The position numbers were made by a program, and so were the translations under genes. Below are positions 18,888 to 30,110 of a DNA stretch of 64,000 bases, piece by piece. The first letter of the stretch is position 1, and every line of letters starts with the position of its first letter. The stretch comes from Meconema thalassinum. Its lineage: Eukaryota > Arthropoda > Insecta > Orthoptera > Tettigoniidae. The notes beneath the pieces were generated by a model. The model searched no databases. It saw nothing but the letters and a program-made list of their open reading frames with translations, and had not been told where the DNA came from. The stretch covers positions 148,603,099-148,667,098 of the forward strand of contig OX336389.2 of NCBI GenBank assembly GCA_946902985.2. The letters are read 5' to 3'.

Positions 18888-21800
18888 TGAACCCATGTAC
18901 CATTGGCTCAATGGGGTTCGAATCCATGTATTTTTGTAAAAGGAAGGAAGGAAATATACAGTCTTCAGAGGAACATAGAAATATTTCAAGCAAGGATGCT
19001 AGCATAACGTTGGGTAAGAAGCTGGACCCAGGTGGCCAGGAAATGAGATCATGGCTGACTCATTGATAAGGAGCCGGTCACGAATATAATAGAAGGAGTG
19101 GAAAGTTCCAGGCGTATGAGAGAGAACACGTTTCGGAAATCGCCCTTACCTTGCATTAAAACGGCAACAGCGCAACTGTGCCAGAAGAAGAATAATTAAA
19201 TTTAACCCATTTGCAAGAATAAAAGTAAGTAAATAAATACAGCATTGCGAATCATTTCGGATTAGAGATTTTTGTGTGGAGAAAAAACTTTTAATAATTG
19301 CCCAGGAGAGAAGTGCAAACGTAGCATACGTCATCGGGGATTTACTGAGATCCGAGGAGTGGGGAATCAAAAAATCAACAGCAACACCCACACAGCTAAA
19401 GACTAAAAATTATTTTATATCTCAGAAATGCACGATCGATTTTCATGTGCAATGAGGTCATTTGACGTTTAGAAAACGAGCTTTCTGGAGATATAATTTT
19501 TATAAATGTGCGACAATTATTTCAGAAGTTGGTCACGAAAAAGACTAGGATTTTATATTTTTTTGACTAAATGGTATAAAAGTCCAGGCCAAGCCAGACC
19601 AAACATGCAGTTAATGTCAGACTGCGGGCGTGACACCGTGTCACTATCATCGAATGCAGTTTCCGACAGCCCAAGGGGGGCGTCACGCTGTATCACATCG
19701 AATGCAGTTACGAGTCCGTCCAGGGGGCGTGACGTTGGAGCATCACCATATGCAGTTATTCCGAGAGCCCAAGAGGGGGCGTCCGGCTGTATCAGTAAAT
19801 GCAGTTTCCGACAGCCCAAGGGGGGCGTCACGCTGTATCACATCGAATGCAGTTTTTCCGAGAGTCCGAGAGGGGGTGTCCGGCTGTATCACACATCAAA
19901 TGCAGTATTATTCCGTCCAGGCGACGTGAGGCTACATCACGCAGTATTCAAACATATGAACCTCAGGGGAGGTCATACCGTACAACAAGTGTAAGCAGTA
20001 AATGCAGTTCACGACAGACTCCTTGAGGGGAGATGCTACATCACATCGTATAACCAGTAGCCGATTACCAGAGGGCGTCGCTGTATCGACAACCAACGTG
20101 CATCCGTAAGGAGTGGCCGATAAGTATTATCAAAGTATCGCCGTGTGGAGAATTAGGTAAATCATAATTACAGGATTTAGTTCCGCCAGTATAAATTTTA
20201 CAGTGAAAATTTCAAGAATTACAGTCAGATTAGGCTGCAAACATAGAGAATCGGCGATAGGTCTTCAAAAATACAGTCCAAGTAAACGACCGAAATATCG
20301 TAGCAGTTTTGAAGTACCATAAAAGCGAGATAAACATTCTATCAACGTATAAGAATCCGATCAGGGTTGGACCAAAAATAAGGTTCGCATAGGGTTCTGA
20401 AAAATAGGAATTCGAGGACAGAATAAGCGGAAAGGAGAAGAAATTCTAGACATTGTTTCAAGGAAACAAATAAATTATAAAACGCACTAAGTTACGAGGA
20501 GTATTAGTTGCTAGAAATCAATAGGTCGCCGATAGATTATCTGGGAGACCGTGGACAAGATAGACTTTCACTAGACAACCAATAGGGTCTAGAAAGATGC
20601 AGTTCGAGCTAATAATAATCGTAGCTGATCGTCAGGAAGTCGAAATTGAAGGAGTACTATTCCAGGGAAGAAGTAGATGGTTCGAGACTTTCATATTGGT
20701 TAGAGAGGAAGCCGACATTTACGAATTTCACCCTTGGAGACGGGAGGTCAAGACATCCCGTGTGAAAGGTTTAATAAAGCCTTAGTGATTAGAATCTGTG
20801 AAGTGTAAATATATAAAAAAATTGTGTTAAAGAGTAATATTTTTTAGTGATTTTTATTGTGTATTATAGAAGAATACACCAGTGTATTTTAAAATGTCAC
20901 CAGTGTTTAATATATCTGAGTTATATGTGTGTCAAGATATGTCAATATGTGAAATGAATTTGTGCAAAATGGAGTAATCACAAATAGTGGCCAAAATGAA
21001 ACGTCGTTGGGAGGTACGGCATTGGACCGTCTGAACATGTGAGTAATCATTTTCATTATGTTTTGGTGTTGGGGAAGTGTTTGTGTACAATCCACCGGAG
21101 TTTGAGAAGTAGGGATGTTGTTGAGTAACAGATAACAGAATAAGAGCGCGGTCTGAACAAATAAGAATTGAGAAATTATAAAATAATTATGTGAATGAAT
21201 AAATCCTTTAGAGGAAAAGTATGAAGTAAAATATCAGTATGTTTGATAAATATTGTAAAAGCAAGCGTAATAATAATAATAATAATGAAAAGTATATAAA
21301 TGAAGATAAATTTGAATTATATGAAAGGAATAGCTTTTGAGCTTTTGTAAGGAATAAAGATATGATATGAACACGAGTTCTTAAAGTATAGTGATTATCG
21401 TCACGGGAGAGGATAAATATAAAATAATGGAGATGTAGATCAAATGTTGATTTTTGAACTTACCAGTTCTTTGGAAGACGCTAGGCTTTAAAGTAATGTG
21501 TAGCGCATTGTCGCGTATTAAAGTAATTTATCACGCTAGGAAGGCGTTGAATCTAAATATACTTGGCAAATTAATTTTGAGGGACAGTTGATTGCGGTAA
21601 TTGAGCTATGTTGTAAGTCCTCCATTATGGGATTAATTCCCGAGGCCATGTGTGTTGTATTGAATTAAATAATAGGGAGCGTATTTGTTGTATTGATGAG
21701 CACAGGTTAGACTGAGGTCATCTTAAACGCTGAATTGTTGTAAGTCCTCCATTATGGGAAGGGTTCCCGAGGCAGTCAAGAGAGTCGAACCCAGACTCGT

Positions 21801-22239
21801 ATAGTTGTGAAAGCCCCTAAATATCGTCGTTGTATTGAATTATTCTTACCCATCAACGATGACACTTCATAATTAATAAATGCCAAGGTTACGAAAGTGG
21901 TCTGTGAACCTATATAAAATGTTGTTAAAGATTGAATGAAAGAAACGCCAGGTCTACTCAAAAGAACTGTGGAAAGGAAATAGCTGGTTTAAAAGCATGA
22001 ATGTAGTGGTCTCGAGGCGAGACATAGAGCCGTCCCTCCCTGGCCATAAATCAAGTCAAGTGTACGGTCAGACTCCTTGTTGGGGTAGGGTCGGAGAGAA
22101 CCGTCTGGAAGAAGTAATAATACACCGTGAGTGTTTAGGAGTTGTTAAGGACCCGGGATTTGAACCGAGGTCCTTGTAGATTGAAAGTACCGCTTGCCAG
22201 TTCAGATCGTAGCTTTCTTATGTGATAATGGTCTTTTAA

Positions 22240-23277
22240 CCCTAGAACTGCTGCAGGTTTATCTGTCAAATGCTGCAGTAAATTCCCATAAAGTACACAC
22301 TAAAGGAATTTGGTATCTGTAATCATACTGTGTTCATAAATATGACTTATCATACAGCAATAGAAAGCTGAAAGACTGTTCTATATTATATTGATATAGG
22401 TGAATCATTCAGACTCGTCAGTTTGAATTAATCATAAAAAGTATTTTATAAAAAATAAAAAAATAAAACATTATTTACTTTTCTGCTCTAGAAAACCATA
22501 TTGACGAGTTAAATGTTCGTCAGAGACATCATAAATGAAAAGTTCATAGTTTTTTGTTACTAATTCAAGAACCAGTTTCAAATAATTCCTGTTATTTACT
22601 AAAAAGAAAATTATTTTTTCAAAAATATGACATTTCTCTATTTTGAAGTACATAATCAGCACGCGATTACGGGGAGGCAAGTTCACAGGACCAGGATGAT
22701 GAACGATAAAAGGTACATTTTTACCTGGAAAGTCACTTTCTTCGGGTTGAATATCAGTCTAGTTCACACTTACCCCTTCACGGCTAACATTAGGCATGTG
22801 TACAGGGTCTGTCGGAACATGATAAACATCGCTTGCATTGATGGGGATTTCCATAACTTGCGTGACATCCTGTTCGCCGGTATCACTGCCACTATTTTCA
22901 CCATCTTCATTTTCATACGAATCCACACAATAATCACTGTCATCGTCCATACTATCACACGAATCGTCAAAAATCAAGTGCTCAATTTCTGAATCGTCTA
23001 CATAGTTGGCGGCCATTTTGCTCAATGCAATTTCAATATCAACATGGAAATACTTCCACTTCTGCAGCCAAATAGTAGTTTGTATACTGTCATTTGTTTG
23101 CCAAAGACTTACACTACGAAAGATAAAAGCATCGGGAACCAGCATGATTTGAAATTAGTGCCATCTGAAGGCTAACAGTAGTACTATATTTTAATTCGAA
23201 GACCGTCTTTCAGAGAGACGGTCGCACTTGATTAAACAACACACCGTCTTCCTGGAAGACGGTCCGCAGTTCTAGGG
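22240..23277. mobile_element. piggyBac-type element, internally deleted (1038 bp)
   Basis: TTAA duplications at 22236-22239 and 23278-23281 flank inverted ends CCCTAGAACTGC and GCAGTTCTAGGG, which fit piggyBac. The 5' LTR of the same element has an uninterrupted single TTAA at the matching place (14514-14517). Subterminal inverted hairpins with gaccgtctt..agacggt lie near 23200-23262. The element keeps part of a transposase N-terminus but is far below the ~2.4 kb full length. Confidence 0.9.
22759..23145 (-). pseudogene. piggyBac transposase N-terminal remnant
   Basis: The minus-strand frame includes ANYVDDSEIEHLIFDDSCDS and a highly acidic DSYENEDGENSGSDTGEQD segment, as in the disordered acidic N-terminus of piggyBac transposases. 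The catalytic DDD core and Cys-rich C-terminus are absent. The frame at 22471-22686 on the same strand may be a further remnant, but has no recognisable motif. Confidence 0.55.
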
Positions 23278-23997
23278 TTAAGACAAATAAATAAAAATCC
23301 CTAAGGTAATGTTGTATTGATGTAGGATTTCACGAGTTCACTGAGGACAATTAGATTCCGGGAGTAATCATAATTTTTACTTTGTTCAAGTAGTCTTTGG
23401 TAGCTCTGGACTACACAAGTATTTTCCCGATCACTGTAGTGAATTTGTTATCTTGAGAGAGATGGTAACGTTGAGAACATTGTTGAATGCCCAGAATTTT
23501 AAGTAAAGGAATAACATATACTGTAAAGATGATTATATAGTGTTTTAATTACAAGAAACTCATAAAATAAATATTGAGGTGTGTAAAAGAATGACACCGT
23601 TCATATAGGAATGTATCGAGCCAGTGGAGCTCGTAATTATATTGAACTTTTAAAAGAGATACTTTATGGAAGTGAAAAGAAGTATAAGTTGGTTAGTTTG
23701 ATGGAAACCATTTATTTTAATATGTTTGTTTAATTTTTATATCTTCCTTGTTCACTTTGAACAAGTTTAGAAGGATTTGGTCAATAGTTTATTTGTTTTA
23801 TTTGTTTGTAGCGCCATAATTTTGGTTAATTAAACGTGTTAAAATAGGAGTTGAATTTGTTTTTATTTTGGAAGTGTATCCTCTATTTAATCCAAAATGT
23901 GTAAGTCACAGAGTGGGAGAACATACCATAACCCCGAAAATCCCGATTTGATCATTGCTGGCATACTGTGATTTGCATATTTCTTGCTGGAAGGGCA

Positions 23998-26785
23998 CGT
24001 GAGAACTCTTCTACAACCTGGACGGCTTGAGGAGGTAAAAAACTCTATGATTAAGAGGAATCTTGATGTCCTGGGAATGTGTGAAATTAGATGGGCAGGA
24101 AATGGAGACTTCATTTCTGATGACTTCAGGATAATCCACGCCGGCAATACAAAAGCCGGAAATAGTGGTGTAGCGATTGTATTAAGAGGAAAATGGACTC
24201 ACAACGTAGTCAACACTTATCACATTAGTGACAGAATTCTAATGATACAAGTAAAAGCAATTCCAGTTGATTTGGTGATAACACAAACATATTTCCCCAC
24301 TTCTAATGCTGATGATGAAGAGATTGAAGAAATGTATGATCAAATAGAAGAATTGTTTGACATAGTAAAGGAGAATTCAAACATTATTTTAATGGGTGAT
24401 TTTAATGCTTCCGTAGGCTCTCATAATGATGTTAAATATGCTGGTAAGTTTGGCATGGGTGATGTCAATGTGAGAGGAGAAAGATTACTGGAATTCTGTG
24501 AGCAACATGAGATGGTAATAACTAATACCTGTTACGAAGTTCCCAAGAGAAGACGTTACACCTGGATAGCACCTGGAGATAGAAGAAGGTTGCAAATTGA
24601 CTACATCATAGTTAAACAAAGATATAGGAACCAAGTGAAAGCCAGCCATAGTTACCCTGGGGCGGAAATTGACAGTGATCATATCCTAGTTGCAGCTAAA
24701 TGTGATATAAAGTTCAAGAGGAATAAAACATTTAGACGAAAGAGATGGTGTTTAAATAAGCTTCAGGATCCAAATGTAGTACAAAAATTTAAAGATGTTA
24801 GCAAATTGGTTAAGGATGAGACTATAGGATGGGATGATATAAGAAATGGCTTAGAAACAGCCGCAACGGAAGTACTAGGCAAAAGAAAATTGGAACCGAA
24901 GAAGAAATGGATGATCCAGGTAATCCTGGAGCTTATTGAAGAAAGGAACAAATTTAGAAATATAGACACTCAAGCGTATAAGTCTCTAAAGAATCAAATA
25001 ACAACGAAATGTCGCAAGGAGAAAGAAAATTGGATGAAGCAGGTATGCATGGATATTGAGGATGACCTGAAGAATGGGAAACCTGACAAAGCTTATTTTA
25101 AAGTGAAATCTTTGAGCTATCAGCAACGCATTACAAGCAACGTAGTAAAGGATTCCAAAGGGAAGCTATTGTTTGAAAATGATAAGGTATGTGAGCGATG
25201 GAAGGAATATCTTGAAGATTTGTATGATGGACCAGATATTACTGACAATAGTAGTTATATAGAAGATGAAGAACTAATTGAAGAAGATGATAAAGGTCCA
25301 ACTATAACTAAAGCAGAGTTTTATGCAGCACTCACTAAACTGAAAGGAAATAAAGCAACTGGTGTAGATAACATTCCTGCAGAGCTCTTAAAATATTGTG
25401 ATGTAAGCATTAAGGAATGCCTTTTTCAAATCATTACTAAATGCTATGAGGACGGAATTGTACCTCCTGATTTTATTAAAAGTCGAACAATGACACTACC
25501 CAAGAAAGGAAATGCTTGTGAATGTCCTAATTATAGAACTTTAGCCATTCTTTCACATGCATCAAAGATTTTATTGATAATTATCAAAGAGAGACTAAGC
25601 AAGAAAATTGAAGAACATCTGGATAGTGATCAGTATGGATTTAGAACAAGGAAAGGGACTAGGGAGGCTATCCTAGCATTACGTCAGATTTTAGAAAGAA
25701 GACTGGAAGTTAATCGAAAAACCTATATAGTATTCATTGATATAGAAAAGGCATTTGATAATGTTAATTGGAAAACCTTATTTCTTACATTGGCCAAAGT
25801 CGGGATTGACTGGAAAGACAGGCGCCTTATTCTGAACTTATATAAAAATCAAACTACAGAAATAACAGTTAATGGCAATAAAAGAGAAGCAAAAGTAAGG
25901 AGAGGTGTAAGGCAGGGTTGTCCTCTATCACCATATCTCTTTAATATCTATATAGAAATTGCAGTAAATGCATTAAAAGATAAAACAAAAGGATTAAAAT
26001 TTAATGGAGTACAGGTTCATAGCATTCGCTTTGCAGATGATATTGCACTTTTAGCAAACTCTGCATGTGAAATGAATAGAATGTTAAACATTTTTCAGAA
26101 ATCCTTATGAAAATTCGGGCTAAGAGTTAATTCTCGGAAGACAAAATTAATGGTGGTTGATAAAAAGAAACAACCAATTTTAGCTAATATAATGTTAAAT
26201 GATAGTGCCATTGAACAAGTAACGGAATTTTGCTATTTGGGAAGTGTGATTAATTATGACAACAGATGCATCTCAGAAATTAAGAAAAGAATAGTGTTGG
26301 CGAAGAAAGCCTTTCAAAATAAGAAGAATTTGCTGCTCAATGAGCACCTCAACTTGAAGATAAGGAAGTCATTTCTCAAGACTTTTGTTTGGAGTGTGTT
26401 GACCTATGGTTGTGAAACATGGAAACTGGGGAAAAGGGAAGAATCAAAACTTGAGGCAGCTGAAATGTGGTTTTGGAGACGAATGACCCGAACAAGCTGG
26501 GTGGAAAGAAAGAGAAATGAGCTTGTTCTGAACCAAATTCAGGAGAATCGATGCCTGTTGAACACCATCAAGAAAAGGAAATCAAAATTCATGGGACACG
26601 TACTCAGACATGACACTCTCCTCCAGGTCATTTTTGAAGGAAAAATTTTGGGGAAGAAACCAAGGGGACGACCAAGACAATCGTATCTCAAGAACATTGT
26701 CAAGGAAATGGAATGTGAATCGTATGTCAATATGAAGAGAACTGCTGAAGACCGTAGGAAATGGCTGCAACGACAAGGCTTTTAG
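23998..26785 (+). pseudogene. RTE-like LINE ORF: endonuclease and reverse transcriptase
   Basis: The apurinic endonuclease domain is visible first: VLGMCEIRWAGNGDF, ILMGDFNASVG, YTWIAPGD, then EIDSDHILV. Reverse transcriptase blocks follow: QYGFRTRKGTREAI, FIDIEKAFDNVNW, GVRQGCPLSPYLFNIYIE and IRFADDIALL. After a single in-frame TGA at 26108-26110 the frame continues with FCYLGSVIN, WSVLTYGCETW and GHVLRHD..KPRGRPRQ, ending at 26785. The N-terminal codons lie at ~11140 on the other side of LTR element A. The order and ~3.15 kb total fit the RTE/BovB type. Apart from the TGA and the insertion it is nearly intact. Confidence 0.85.
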
Positions 26786-26813
26786 CCTTTAGAAGCTGAT
26801 GATGATTCTTATA
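26786..26813 (+). mobile_element. LINE 3' end and right target-site duplication
   Basis: The LINE ends in a short (tga)n tail at 26802, followed by tgattcttata (26803-26813), the duplicate of 10801-10811. Polinton sequence resumes after it. Confidence 0.7.
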
Positions 26814-26836
26814 TAACAACAATAACAACAACATTG

Positions 26837-27221
26837 TCAATATATTAAAGCGTATTGCTTATTAAGCCTGAGCGTATAATGCCAAAAGTTGTAGATGGTA
26901 TTGGATAAATTGACAAAAATATAATAATGTTTGTAGGAGGTATGCGATAACTGTTGAACCAACATCAACAGCCAATATTTTTGTGTTTCATGGTCCACAT
27001 GACGTAAATAGGTATACTCTTGTAAATGACCCTGATCATCGTTAAGAGAAATTTGTGTTTTGGTGTGTATGACGTCCATCAATAGTGCTTGATGAATTTC
27101 TTGCCACGGACCACGCCCGTCAAAACAAGTATTTTTTAACACTGAAAAACAACAATTGGTTTTGCTGCATATAAACTAGAGTGTCTGCCACATGATGATT
27201 AATATGATGGTTCATGCTCAT
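26837..27221 (-). pseudogene. Unknown Polinton protein, frameshifted
   Basis: An ATG at 27221 opens a frame starting MSMNHHINHHVADTLVYMQQ that stops after about 30 codons. The continuation lies in another frame (26837-27142): GPWQEIHQALLMDVIHTKTQ, then HLQEYTYLRHVDHETQKYW. The two parts join near 27130, so one frameshift is likely. The composition looks coding, with no low complexity, and the helix-rich pattern is like other accessory Polinton proteins. I do not recognise a domain. Confidence 0.4.
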
Positions 27222-27356
27222 GTTTTCTAAAAGAAAGAAAAAATAAACCAAGCTAACATTTTAAACTATTTTTAAAGCTATAAAGAAACCAAGACCTTGT
27301 TTTCTTTATTTATTTTAAATAAAAAAAGAATGGTTGATTCCTACCACAGGGCGAAG

Positions 27357-27715
27357 GGGTTGTTCAATCACATCAAAAACCAGCTAGAGCTTCATTAGAC
27401 AAATCAATTAAAACGTATTTATAGGGATAGGGTTGAATCACTTGCGCATCTGCTAATGAAATGGCGCAAAACACTAACCATTGCCAGTGACGAAGTGTAT
27501 TTTCAAAATCTGGCAAATATCTAAATGGTATCAAATCACCATCACTTTTAATTAAAAAATAGTGGGGCTCTCACATCTATAAAATCTAAAATAAGACCAT
27601 GGTTTAAAGGTTGATTAACAGCTAAGGATGTTTTTGTATAGGTACAACTAACAGTTGTTTATGCTGTATCATGAGTAACTGATTTTGAACTTCTGAGCAA
27701 AGGGCTTCATACATT
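27357..27715 (-). pseudogene. Unknown Polinton protein remnant
   Basis: Minus-strand fragments read MYEALCSEVQNQLLMIQHKQ, then after several stops DGDLIPFRYLPDFENTLRHW, LVFCAISLADAQVIQPYPYK and YVLIDLSNEALAG. These look like pieces of one ~110-residue protein broken by stops and frame changes. Function unknown. Confidence 0.35.
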
Positions 27716-27886
27716 TTTTTCTAAAAATAACAAAAACGTAAAGTTATTATATATTATTATTATTATTTCTTGTCATATGGGAGGTTCAAGGATTTGTGGC
27801 AACAGTTTCCCTGATAGATTAACAGAAACGTAGGCCAAAGGACAATGTTCACATGACCACTGCATCACTTTTCGGTAAAACGTATG

Positions 27887-28078
27887 TTAAACAAACAAAT
27901 GATTGAGCCACAGTGTGTAGCCTACTTCTAAAAGTTGACATTCATTTTCATCATTTTCAGCCAAAACATAAATTTGGAAATTAGTAAATAGGAAATGTTT
28001 TATAAAAATTAAGTGTGAATCATTTTCAATATCTCTTCGAGGTAAATGTATGCCTCTGTTGTCAATGGGAATTAGCAT
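27887..28078 (-). CDS. Short Polinton frame of unknown function
   Basis: A 63-codon frame, MLIPIDNRGIHLPRRDIEND then a helical C-terminus ending YTLWLNHLFV. It lies between two Polinton genes on the same strand and has coding-like composition. It may be a fragment of a longer broken gene; no domain recognised. Confidence 0.3.
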   Translation of the reverse strand: MLIPIDNRGIHLPRRDIENDSHLIFIKHFLFTNFQIYVLAENDENECQLLEVGYTLWLNHLFV

Positions 28079-28434
28079 ATAATCCCCTTATTTAATGACT
28101 TGTATTCGTTTGTCCTGTTGTCGTGCAAATTCACACTGCATTCTGTTAAATAAACAAATAGTATCAACAGATACTATGAGCAAAAATCTGAATGCTGTTG
28201 GTAGCCTGTAATAAGGTAAAGTAAACACGCTATGCATTTAATAACCATGTCTATATCCAACAAACAAAGAAAGAAACAAAATAAAATACTACAAATTTAA
28301 ACCAGTGTGTGTGTCCATCAACATGAATACACGATAACCTAAAACAAACCAAAAATAGCCAAATGTATTCTAAACGTCAAGTATGCTCCTGAAATCCGAA
28401 TGAAAAATGAAGCCATAATCATGACATGTTGTTG

Positions 28435-28956
28435 TTAGTTTCTAACAGATCTCATTCTATGAGGCGAATATTGATTGATAGGTAAGCTAAGACAAAGTTG
28501 GCGAAATGCTTGTTGCCGATACGAAGTGAATCGTTCGTCAGCAGGAAATTTATAAAAATGAAAACAAAACATTTCAGAGGTTATTGGAAAATAAACATTA
28601 AACAGGGGTTTTGCGCATAACGTACACCAAAAATCTGCAAAAAAATCCTCATCCGCTAATTTAACAATCACTTGTTTCATTGTTAAACCGTACCATGATT
28701 TATGAATCACTTGCATGGATACATTATTTTGAAAACCAAAATTTAGCATACAGGATTTGCAATAGTGATGGCCTGGATCATAAAACATGTCATCATCCAT
28801 AATGTTGTTATAAAAAGTGGTATCAATGCGTACTTTTGTGTTTTGATATTTCAAACGATAGGCCACACCTTGCGGATTATAATTTACCATCGTTGCATAT
28901 TCATTAAACGTGGTGTGTTTGGTGGTGATAAAAGAATCTTCATCATGATTCATCAT
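28435..28956 (-). CDS. Intact 173-residue Polinton protein with two CxxC motifs
   Basis: Starts at an ATG (MMNHDEDSF; a second Met follows) and is open to 28435. Two cysteine pairs are seen, HHYCKSCML at about residue 66 and FWCTLCAKP at about residue 109, spaced as in a small zinc-binding domain. Aromatic residues are frequent. It is one of the few uninterrupted genes in this half. I do not recognise the family; a structural zinc site in an early or regulatory protein is the simplest reading. It lies on the polymerase strand about 1.2 kb downstream of the polymerase end. Confidence 0.45.
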   Translation of the reverse strand: MMNHDEDSFITTKHTTFNEYATMVNYNPQGVAYRLKYQNTKVRIDTTFYNNIMDDDMFYDPGHHYCKSCMLNFGFQNNVSMQVIHKSWYGLTMKQVIVKLADEDFFADFWCTLCAKPLFNVYFPITSEMFCFHFYKFPADERFTSYRQQAFRQLCLSLPINQYSPHRMRSVRN

Positions 28957-29272
28957 TGAATCTGAAAAGTAATAGTTTAACGTTTTACTAAGTAAATAAA
29001 AAAAACTGTTAATCTATACACTGTCTGCCCCTAAGTCAATAGCAAAATGGAAAGAAAAAATAAGCAAAACACAAATAAATAACCATCTGTCTGTTGGCTT
29101 TTTTTAGCTATAGGCCACAAAGGTAACATGCATCAGTCTAAAAAAACAATTTCTGTTCAGATATTCGAGTGGTATTGTTTTCAAATATACCGCCACTCTT
29201 AACACTAGTCATAAAGTGAGATTGTCCACAGTAAAAGCAGTAGATTATTTTTTTGTTCTTGCATGGGACATA
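28957..29272. other. AT-rich intergenic DNA
   Basis: No gene or repeat recognised. Confidence 0.4.
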
Positions 29273-29712
29273 TTAAGCCACAACCTAGTGAGGCCTATTA
29301 AGCCACATGCCTACTGAGGTGTGTGGTCACTTTGCTGAAACATGAGGCCTATTAAGCCACAAGCTAGTGCCGTCTATTAAGCCGCATGCCTACTGAGGGT
29401 GGGTGCTCACTTTGCTGAAACATGATGTCTATTAAAGCCAAAACCTAGTGGGGCCTATTAAGCCGCATGTCTACTGAGGGTGGGTGGTCACTTTGTTGAA
29501 ACATGTGGCCTATATACCCACAACCTAGTGAGGCCTATTAAGCCACATGCCTACTGTGGGTGGGTGGTCACTTTGTTGAAACATTAGGGCTATTAAGCCA
29601 CAACCTAGTGAAGTCTATTAAGCCACATGTCTACTGAGGGTGGATGGTCAGTTTGCTGAAATATGAGTCTGATTAAGCCACCACTTAGTGAGGCGTATTA
29701 AGCCACTAGCTA
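29273..29712. repeat. ~80-bp minisatellite, 5.4 units
   Basis: Units begin attaagccacaacctagtg near 29273, 29351, 29431, 29512, 29592 and 29672. Each contains two attaagcc phrases, then catgcctactgagggtgggtgg and tcactttgctgaaacatgag. It lies in non-coding DNA downstream of the polymerase gene. Confidence 0.9.
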
Positions 29713-30110
29713 AAAAAAAAAAAACATGTTTTAATCTAGCCTGTGCACAGTGAGCCATGCAAACGTTAATGTATACCACTCTTTATGCCTTGACGGGCAA
29801 ATAGCACAAGACATACAGTTTATATACTATTATTTACACGCATCCACACATCCTTGCTTTCATCCATGCACACGGGTTTAAAAACAAAAATTATATGATA
29901 CACTTCATTTTTTATTTTTTTTAATCCAAGGCTCGAAATGGCATCACGCACTTGATAGCAACCAAACCAAACACTTGCCGTGTTGTACAACAACAATAGC
30001 AACAAGCATTACTGGTTGTAACCAAAGGGAACGCTTGTCATCATATCCTGACACCACTGTCTTTTATCATCCAACAAGGCGAGTGTTTGTTTTCGCTGTT
30101 TCATTAAATA
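29713..30110. other. Non-coding DNA downstream of polymerase B
   Basis: No gene recognised; the short frames here lack coding character. Confidence 0.4.

Larger units (their letters stand above)
18888..23997 (+). repeat. 3' LTR of copy A, split by a piggyBac element
   Basis: Starts TGAACCCATG right after the polypurine tract and ends AAGGGCA, where LINE sequence resumes. Without the piggyBac insertion and its TTAA duplication it is about 4068 bp, matching the 5' LTR. It repeats the TATA box (19575), hairpin array (about 19606-20020), mini-ORF plus donor (20996-21044) and other landmarks with scattered substitutions. A 62-codon frame at 20597-20785 is open here but lacks an ATG in the 5' LTR, so it is not called as a gene. 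Confidence 0.9.

Noticed and set aside
20597..20785. 62-codon frame in the 3' LTR of copy A
   Set aside because: The 5' LTR lacks the ATG and copy B shows frame-breaking changes, so it is not conserved as protein.
29273..29712. Regular repeats considered as a possible CRISPR array
   Set aside because: Units are contiguous and diverge along their full length, with no repeat-spacer alternation, in eukaryotic DNA.
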